Assembly: GCA_030077755.1 (NCBI GenBank)
Contig: JAQJZZ010000013.1
Location: forward strand, 1 to 64,000
DNA length: 64,000 bases
DNA from: Filosporella fistucella
Lineage: Eukaryota; Ascomycota; Leotiomycetes; Helotiales
Reading direction: 5' to 3'
Both the position numbers and the translations under genes were made by a program. This document shows, in pieces, positions 57,752-64,000 of the stretch; position 1 is the stretch's first letter, and each line of letters begins with the position of its first letter. The notes under the pieces are model-generated. The model was not told where the DNA came from, searched no databases, and saw only the letters and a list, made by a program, of their open reading frames with translations.

Positions 57752-58816
57752 TCACTCTGTTTTCTTTGTGCCAACCGCGGGTGTTCGTTTTGCAACTGAT
57801 ACCATGAACGGCCACGTTCCGCTGCTGTCCACTCGTAGCCGATCAGTCCCTTGATTCGGCTGCACATACCGTAGGCACTGCACCAAAACCATGAAAATAT
57901 AGACACCTATACCAGTGAAGATATGCCAGCTTAATTGCTCCGTCAGCTTCGCAGTTCAAAATATAATATTATAGAGAGGAACACTCACAAACCATGCAGC
58001 TCGAGTGCAGCCGCCCAAGGCATACCAACCCTTCCCCGCAGTGTCCGCAGGCTTGCACATGCACGGAAGTCGATGACCCAACATGCATGACCAAAGACGA
58101 AGAATGCTATAGCAGACACAATTGTCAGTACAGCCTATTCTGAATAAATTTAGACATTGTCGTCAGACGGCATACCAATTCCACTAATAGCCATCCACCA
58201 CATCCTGTTCTTGGTCTTTGAATCATCATTGTCCATGCTTCTGATTAGACGAAAGCATGTATGCCATAGCCAATATACCATGATTGTAAATACAACCTGC
58301 TGGACTGTGCTTTCTTGGGTCCAATATTGGGCAAAAATGATTATGCTGGCAGTGGTAGACAGAAGTAGAAGTAGAGTGGAGGGCGAGAATCGAGATTGCG
58401 AGAAACAGAGGAGCCTGGATTTAAGTTAGCTCATTTGATGCTACCAGGCTTTTTGTAAAGGCTGTCAGAGATGAGGAGAAAAAAGAGATGTCGAAACTTG
58501 CTGGTAGAACACTATGAATGTGGCTATTATCATGGCTGATTCATCACATAGTTGCGTGGGATATTTGAGGGTAGAATGGAAGAGAGATGACATGAGACCC
58601 AGATGGATCAGGGCCAAGGAAGGTAGCCTGGGACCGATTCCTCTTAAGCCCAACGAACCTGCATTGAAAATGCCATGAATACCGAGTGAAACTAAGAACA
58701 ATTTTAGACAATTCATCTGACGACATAAATGTGTCAAGATATAGGAGATACTCACTGTAGGTGATGTTAGTGACGGTGTTGAATAGTTCTGCAATGTATG
58801 GAGTAAATTCATAGTC
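57752..58816 (-). CDS. Alkaline ceramidase (YPC1/YDC1-like), 5' end unresolved
   Basis: Five readable exons (58816-58756, 58691-58502, 58414-58176, 58106-57989, 57929-57752) join in frame to 786 nt, 261 aa. The integral-membrane CREST-type fold shows its zinc ligands: His and Asp in SLFHSTLKYPTQLCDESAMI, and the late histidines in ELHGFWHIFTGIG. Alkaline ceramidases cleave (phyto)ceramide in ER and Golgi membranes. Intron 2 is of GC-AG type (GCAAGT...CCAG, 58415-58501). The first exon should hold the family's Trp-Cys-Glu-Glu-Asn/Asp-Tyr calcium site just before the DYEFTPYIAELFN seen here, and I do not find it. An ATG at 58979 opens 44 in-phase codons, but joining them needs a 31-nt intron. 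The start may be elsewhere, or the gene may be damaged at its 5' end. Confidence 0.8.
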
Positions 58817-59949
58817 CTAGAAGGGGAAGTTTTAGCTCCTATTACACCCACCAGCGAGCTCCAAGAACCCTTTCTGGAAATTGATTGGTGACTGCGTTAG
58901 CAAGACAGCCTGGAGTGATCTGTCGCGCTGTACGATTATGTCTTAAATATCCGATCACGTGCGACACTGAAAGATCCATAGAAGATAAGAACACAGATCT
59001 CGCTCATTAATTGCAATAGCAGAAGCTTCAATCAAGCGTGTTAATTGCGTATAGTGGGACGTCTAAAGGAAAAAGGTTCGATCAACCCACCTCTTCACAG
59101 AAACTGCACACATTAGCTTCACCTTCTGAGACGAGATTCCACGAGGAACATACTTCAACGTGCTTGTAGGCGGTCCCCAAATTGCCTCCCCTGGTGTGTA
59201 TTGTAGATCTGAAGCACAGTAGAATGACATTGCTAATGTGTACCACCCTGTGTCCGGACTTTATTGAACGTTGGTACTTGCCCTCTGGTGAGTACAGCCC
59301 GTAGGAAACGTGTGTAAATTTAGAACACACGCACGCGTTGCGTTAATCAGGGGGTTGCTTCGGGAGAAAGTAATTCCAGATCCGACGTCTCTTCTCGGAT
59401 GCGGAAGAGATTTGTTCTGGATTTAACATCAATATCAACCAGTTGCTGGCACCTTTTCTCCCGTGCAATCTCCAACCTCCACTTCCTAAGGATATTGGTA
59501 TAATCTCAATCTGATGCCCTCCTGCTCTGCATTTGATTCGACTGCTGTGATTCAAAATTCCATATTGTTGTGCTACACTGATCGTAAAGCCATGCTCCAG
59601 AAAAAGTGCTTGGCAATATTTACTGCCGCCTTGACAGCCACCGATGGACATTGCCGGCTGCCACATTTCATGCCTCGCCAATGCCCCCATCGAATAACAG
59701 CAAATACCATCCCGTGTCTTTTCTTCTGGCAGTGCCAGTACCAGAGAATGGATGAAAGTAAGCTTTGGCACAATTTTGGCTTAAGAATTGAATCCTCTGC
59801 CGCGATGTGGAAATCACAAGGCTTTCTGCTCAGCTGTCATGATTCAATACGTTATGAACCGTCAGCTCGCCTCTTGGATTCATAGAGACCTGTGCTCCTG
59901 TTTCTCCTTCAGTCTTCATTCACTCATCTCCTGCTGAATTGTTTTCACG
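58817..59949. other. Uncertain ceramidase 5' end and intergenic region
   Basis: The 3' splice site AGCTAAAAC...TTCTAG immediately left of the readable ceramidase exon is canonical, but no convincing first exon lies upstream. The remainder, including opposing open frames at 59343-59885, shows no supported gene. The last part is the promoter of the propeller protein. Confidence 0.45.
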
Positions 59950-61395
59950 ATGCTGCCCAAACTACCATTGTCTTTTTTGGCTTCAACCATCTCTTTGTGC
60001 ATTGCGAAAGCGGCCTCGATTTCTCCAGGTACACCATGTATTGGCCAAACAGCTGCCGTGTCGCGAAGCGCTGGATATATCGATATCTTCTATAGCAGTA
60101 CAGATGGTCGTGTATATACTGCAAGTAAGGGACCAAACGACAACACTTTCAGCAAAGCAATAGTTATTGGAAGCATTCAAACAGCCTATTGCTCAGACGT
60201 TGCTGCCATCTCTGCGGCGCAGGGCGAGATAGATATCTTCGTCACTGGAGCGGATAGCTTTGTGTATACGTCTTCATTGAACAAGAACGATGGAACATAC
60301 TCAGCTTGGACACAATTCGCAGGAGCTACAGCTAAGCCTGGCACATTAGTGACTCCAGTGTCTGCTACCAAGGGAGTTGTTGAGGTCTTTTGGGTGGGAA
60401 AAGATGGCATCGTCAGAGTTGCAGAGCTTCGCTCAAGCAATACTACTGCTGTGGACCAAACTACCGCCAGCATCGGCGCTGGGAATCACGTTGCTGCAGT
60501 TCCCAGATTCAACAATCCTAGCACGGTAGACATGATCCTCACCGGGTCCGACAGCAACATCTATCACGAAGCCTTTGAGACTTCCGACAAGACCGGAAAG
60601 TGGACAAATATTGGGTTTGCGGGATCTGACAAAAACCACATGGGGGCTGTTGGCTCCCCAATCACCGCGATCATGCTGTCGAATGGCGACCTCCGCCTCT
60701 TTTCAGTTGGCCAGGATTATCTCGTATATACGGCTGTCCGAGCTCAATCGGCTGCATCGAGCTTCTCTGCCTGGTCTCAAGTAGGTGATCTTCTTGTTCC
60801 CGTCGCAGCACCGATCTACGGCGTCACGACTGGTTCGAATACAATTCAGCTCTTCGTCACTGCCAATGATGGCCTAATTTACACATCTACCTGGAATGGT
60901 GGTCCAGGACCATGGAACCCCATCAGTGGCGTCTATAGCAATGAGGGCGCCCCAGTCTCCGGAGTCTCAACAAGTGATACAACAGTCAAGCTCTTCGTCA
61001 CGAGCCTCGACAAAAACATCAGCACTATTGACTGGTCGGTTAATCAAAGCCCAAGCTGTCCTTGGTGGACTGTAGGTACCGCACCCTTGGGATGCTCAGC
61101 AAAGACCGAAGCTGCACCTGGAGCGTCGAGTGCCTCGAGCTCTACTTCCAAAGGAGGGGCATCTGGCAAATATATCGGGATGGGTGTTGCAATTGGTCTA
61201 CTAATCGGCGGATTGGCGATCGCGGGGTTATTTTTCTTTCTGAAGAAACGATATGAAAGAATCCTGAAAGAACAGAGCTCTCAATCAATGTTTTTTGAGC
61301 AAAGGCAGCAGCATCCAGCTGAAATTTTCTGCCAACCTGCTGAGCTTGCTTCAACTGGGACGTTGGATAAGAAAGACAGTCAACATAGCAGTTAA
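59950..61395 (+). CDS. Type I membrane protein with lectin-like beta-propeller
   Basis: Intronless, 481 aa. The signal peptide is PLSFLASTISLCIAKA. Residues about 25-375 consist of roughly seven repeats with the pattern (I/V)-D-(I/V)-F...D-G-x-(V/I)-Y-T-(S/A)...W, for example YIDIFYSSTDGRVYTAS, EIDIFVTGADSFVYTSS and TIQLFVTANDGLIYTSTW. This pattern is typical of PLL-type and fucose-binding propeller lectins. A Cys pair follows (PSCPWWTVGTAPLGCS), then a Ser-rich stalk, one membrane helix (YIGMGVAIGLLIGGLAIAGL, about 418-440) and a 45-residue tail beginning KKRYERIL. The architecture is that of a surface lectin or receptor. Sugar binding is inferred from the fold. Confidence 0.8.
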   Translation: MLPKLPLSFLASTISLCIAKAASISPGTPCIGQTAAVSRSAGYIDIFYSSTDGRVYTASKGPNDNTFSKAIVIGSIQTAYCSDVAAISAAQGEIDIFVTGADSFVYTSSLNKNDGTYSAWTQFAGATAKPGTLVTPVSATKGVVEVFWVGKDGIVRVAELRSSNTTAVDQTTASIGAGNHVAAVPRFNNPSTVDMILTGSDSNIYHEAFETSDKTGKWTNIGFAGSDKNHMGAVGSPITAIMLSNGDLRLFSVGQDYLVYTAVRAQSAASSFSAWSQVGDLLVPVAAPIYGVTTGSNTIQLFVTANDGLIYTSTWNGGPGPWNPISGVYSNEGAPVSGVSTSDTTVKLFVTSLDKNISTIDWSVNQSPSCPWWTVGTAPLGCSAKTEAAPGASSASSSTSKGGASGKYIGMGVAIGLLIGGLAIAGLFFFLKKRYERILKEQSSQSMFFEQRQQHPAEIFCQPAELASTGTLDKKDSQHSS

Positions 61396-61949
61396 GCTCG
61401 GTTGTTATGGTGTGTGGATTTTCAGAGAATGAGAAGAGCAACAAGGTGTTGTACGATAGCTTTGCATTTCATCAATCTAGGAATTGTGTTCCCCTTCTAT
61501 TGAAATTTCAGTGATAGTGATGAGTTTTAATCATGATTAATCTAGGGAGTCTGATGAAGAGGGAAGTGCTTGATGCGGGCAAGAAATCAAGCGTATATTT
61601 TTAGCTTCGTTCTAGCTGACCAAGATTCTTGCATAAGTTTCGCCTTGTTAATTTACCTCTGGAAATAGTAAGACTTTTACCAATTGTGGAATAGACAACT
61701 GTCAGCAATCGCTGATCCAATGACTTAGTACCATATTTCGCCGTGCCCATTGCTACAATGTACAAGGGTTGCAAGGCATCCCTTCAGCATCACGTACATG
61801 GTGATGCTTAATTTCCAGTCAATTGATTGAATCCCCGGCCAGCCTGCTAGTTGAAGCTGGTATCCTTCTTCATCCCAAAGCTCTTTATCTTCCACTTCTT
61901 TTCTGGTCTTTGTTTTTCATTGCCTGACGAATTTTCCTGCTGCATCGCC
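61396..61949. other. Intergenic between two surface-protein genes
   Basis: 554 bp between two plus-strand genes. The frame of the next gene is open upstream to 61851, but the ATG at 61950 starts a proper signal peptide. A C/T-rich leader precedes it. Confidence 0.45.
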
Positions 61950-62929
61950 ATGAGCCCGCCTGTCTTTCTTGCTGCTGCACTCTGTCTCTCCTACCCATCA
62001 TTAGTGGCAGCTCTAGCAACATGTCGGTACCCTGATGGTGTCACCAGCGAGCCAGGTCATGTACCATGCAACCAAACAATCAATGCTGGTTCTGCATGTT
62101 GTGATCCTCTTGATTCTTGTTTAGCAAGTGGTTTCTGTCTTGGAAGATCAGGCTGGGCATATCGAGGTTCCTGTACTGACTCAACATGGGCTTCCGGAAA
62201 TTTTGCTAGGCAAATAGACCAGTGTCTCATAGGTAGGTCCTCTAATACCTAATTAAGCTGGCAAATTTGACATATCGTACAGACCCATCCATCGACAGAA
62301 GATACAGCGGATTCACGGCAGTGTGGTCTTGCTCCGATCCTGGAACGCAAGAAAACAGTTTCTGCTGTGCCCAAGGCGATTCCTCGAAATCGTGCTGCAA
62401 TTCATCATTCACCTTTTTGACCGGCATCGCTTTCAAACCCGGCTTCGACCAGCTTGTTCTCAACCTCACGAACGGAGCAACAAACACAACGAATGTCACT
62501 GGCACCGGCACAGGATCAGGTGTATCGCCTTCGTCTTCTTGCTCCTCAAGCAACAGTAATCTTGGGACAAGAGTTGGTGTTGGTGTTGGAGTGCCACTTG
62601 GAATTCTTGTCACAGGCCTTCTTAGATTCTTATTCTACAGGGAATTCAATAAGAGACATTCCAAGGCCGGTACTGGAACAGCGTTAGCTCCCATGGAGCA
62701 CATCAACCACAATAATCAGAATGTTCATGCATCGCTGATGATGCAGAACGGTGCTATGAGCCCAACCGGTACCTACTCGACTCACAATGATCAGCAGAGC
62801 TATTCAAGCGTACCTGCTCTTCAAAATCCTCCTTACTCGACCCAAATCCCGAAGACAACTCCTTATAACCCGGCGACACCTGTATATGAAGCACCAAGTG
62901 GAAGCAATGTTCATGAGATGAGAGGATAA
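61950..62929 (+). CDS. Single-pass membrane protein with Cys-rich ectodomain
   Basis: Two exons (61950-62232, 62283-62929) sum to 930 nt, 309 aa. The signal peptide (PPVFLAAALCLSYPSLVAALA) precedes a Cys-rich domain with the fungal signature CRYPDG...CNQTINAGSACCDPLDSCLASGFCL, YRGSCTDSTW and ENSFCCAQGDSSKSCCNSS. A Ser/Thr stalk and one membrane helix (TRVGVGVGVPLGILVTGLLRFLFY) come next. The cytoplasmic tail of about 90 residues is rich in Asn, Gln, Pro and Tyr. Such proteins are numerous in Pezizomycotina and resemble wall-stress sensors in layout, but their role is unknown. The gene directly follows the propeller protein on the same strand. Confidence 0.8.
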
Positions 62930-63505
62930 TGCGGTATAGATGAAAAAGACTAGAACATAACATTTAGAAGAATAGACAGGCTGTCTCTGTACGTTGAAAT
63001 TTGGAAGCCACTTTGTGTCTATAGAGTGCCGCCTCAGACGATCTCAGTGTTTCACTGAATTTGATACACACTTCGTGCTATAATAAGTTAAAATTATGCA
63101 TGCATAAAATACATCACAGAGATTCAGTTGCGAGCTGTTGATGCCTTGATTCTGTCGTGAATGCAACTTCTAATCTCGTAATAGAGGTTACTTAGTGAAC
63201 GAAATTGTCAGCAAATCTCAACTGGTAAAGTGGAAAGTAAAACGATGAGAGAGCTGCAGCCCACTTCACTTCTGTAAAGCTAGACCTCGGAAGTAGGTAA
63301 GACACGAAATATTCTCTCAGAAAGCAGTGCATTTGTGTAATTAAATAGTGTCAAATAGAGGCAGAGAGTGATTCATTTCGATGTGATGGTGATGACAAAA
63401 GTTTTCCGCGTTCGTTAACCCTAAATTACAGGCACCTAAGCCCCTAGTTGAGCGACCATAGCCTGAAACATCCACTAAAGGATTGCGGTCACCCGCTGCT
63501 TCATA
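62930..63505. other. Convergent intergenic region
   Basis: Between the Cys-rich membrane protein (plus) and the partial gene at the right edge (minus). No feature seen. Confidence 0.4.
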
Positions 63506-64000
63506 TCACTCCCCTCTAACACCTAATTTCTCCAACTTCCTCTTCACAGCCTCTGCCAACTCTGCCACAGTCTCCACCAACTCAATCCCATATCTCCCGC
63601 AGATAATTTGCACGTTCCCTCTCTTCCAATATCCCTCGGGGCAAGCAACAACACATTTCTCTTCTTGCATGGCAAACAACCCAAATTCCACAAGTGTAAT
63701 CGGTGCCTTTGTTTTGGGATTGAAGTATATCGCGACCACATCAGCTGTTTCCATCCCAGCAAGTTCCCAGGTTACTTGCTCTCGGAAAGGTTCAAACAAT
63801 ATGTCCTCTTTCCAGCTGGAATTCCAGTCTTCACGATGAGGATTGAGAATTGTGATAGGGAGGTGAGAGAGCTCCGAAGTTAAAGTTGATTGCCATGTTG
63901 CTGGTAGTGCGTCAATAGAGCCGGATAGGAAAACTGTAGGGTTGGTTTTCGTATATTTGTTTGGGGCGAAGACGACTTGGCATTTTGATTCTGGGGTAGC
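63506..64000 (-). CDS. Nucleoside 2-deoxyribosyltransferase-like protein, partial
   Basis: The reading frame enters from the right edge of the window, so the N-terminus is missing; about 164 residues are visible to the stop. TVFLSGSIDA, ILNPHREDWNSSWKED and ADVVAIYFNPKTKAPITLVEFGLFA match the nucleoside 2-deoxyribosyltransferase-like family. The Glu in the LVEFG segment corresponds to the nucleophile of these enzymes. The C-terminal VACPEGYWKRGNVQIICGRYGIEL is also typical. Such fungal proteins are small, cytosolic and mostly uncharacterised. No intron is visible in this portion. Confidence 0.82.
   Translation of the reverse strand, partial: ATPESKCQVVFAPNKYTKTNPTVFLSGSIDALPATWQSTLTSELSHLPITILNPHREDWNSSWKEDILFEPFREQVTWELAGMETADVVAIYFNPKTKAPITLVEFGLFAMQEEKCVVACPEGYWKRGNVQIICGRYGIELVETVAELAEAVKRKLEKLGVRGE

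Noticed and set aside
59075..59087. GGTTCGATC motif resembling a tRNA B box
   Set aside because: It is a small palindrome; no acceptor stem, A box or anticodon arm can be folded around it.
59343..59885. Opposing open frames of 142 and 123 codons
   Set aside because: They overlap on both strands; neither shows a domain, and the region is the likely promoter of the propeller gene.
47868..63505. Possible secondary-metabolite cluster around the dioxygenase
   Set aside because: Neighbours are sedolisin, Rei1, ceramidase and surface proteins; no synthase, P450 or transporter genes are present.

Overview
The window comes from a filamentous ascomycete (Pezizomycotina; a leotiomycete would fit, but the order is inference). 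Genes carry several short introns, mostly 44-90 nt, with GTANGT-type donors and CTAAC/CTGAC-like branch sites. Ancient repeats show C-to-T/G-to-A decay typical of RIP (repeat-induced point mutation). The gene repertoire is that of a wall-building, secreting mould: PIR wall protein, BtgC-type glucanase, CBM1-bearing esterase, BIM1/X325 protein, sedolisin and secreted phosphoesterase. Exon chains given here were assembled by eye; where stated, the summed exons form one open frame.

Region 1 (1-7000) is AT-rich and repeat-derived. It holds the RIP-degraded 3' half of a Ty3/Gypsy retrotransposon (integrase tail, chromodomain, polypurine tract, 3' LTR), a second copy of one repeat segment near 6.8 kb, and between them an intact orphan ORF (4725-5510) plus a doubtful one (5779-6324).

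Region 2 (7-25 kb) mixes metabolism and housekeeping: a circularly permuted PHB-depolymerase-like esterase with a CBM1, a Git3/cAMP-receptor-like GPCR, Doa1/Ufd3 divergent from a STRAP-like WD40 protein, a xylose-reductase-type aldo-keto reductase with altered cofactor residues, a BtgC-type GH17 glucanase, an isochorismatase-fold cysteine hydrolase and an SRR1-like protein.

Region 3 (26-44 kb) is dominated by the cell surface and secretion: BIM1/X325 copper-binding protein, secreted amidase, a zinc alcohol dehydrogenase with a mitochondrial-type leader, a secreted phosphoesterase, a PIR wall protein whose repeats are each a separate symmetric exon, and a small PLDc_N membrane protein.

Region 4 (44-64 kb) carries a short-chain dehydrogenase with a GC-AG intron inside its catalytic motif, two secreted or GPI-type proteins of unknown role, a 2-oxoglutarate oxygenase, a sedolisin, the ribosome-biogenesis factor Rei1, an alkaline ceramidase with an unresolved 5' end, two adjacent single-pass surface proteins (a beta-propeller and a Cys-rich ectodomain), and a partial nucleoside deoxyribosyltransferase-like gene running off the right edge.

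There is no secondary-metabolite cluster, CRISPR array or RNA gene I can support. About ten genes act at the wall or outside the cell, so the shared theme is surface and extracellular function rather than one pathway.
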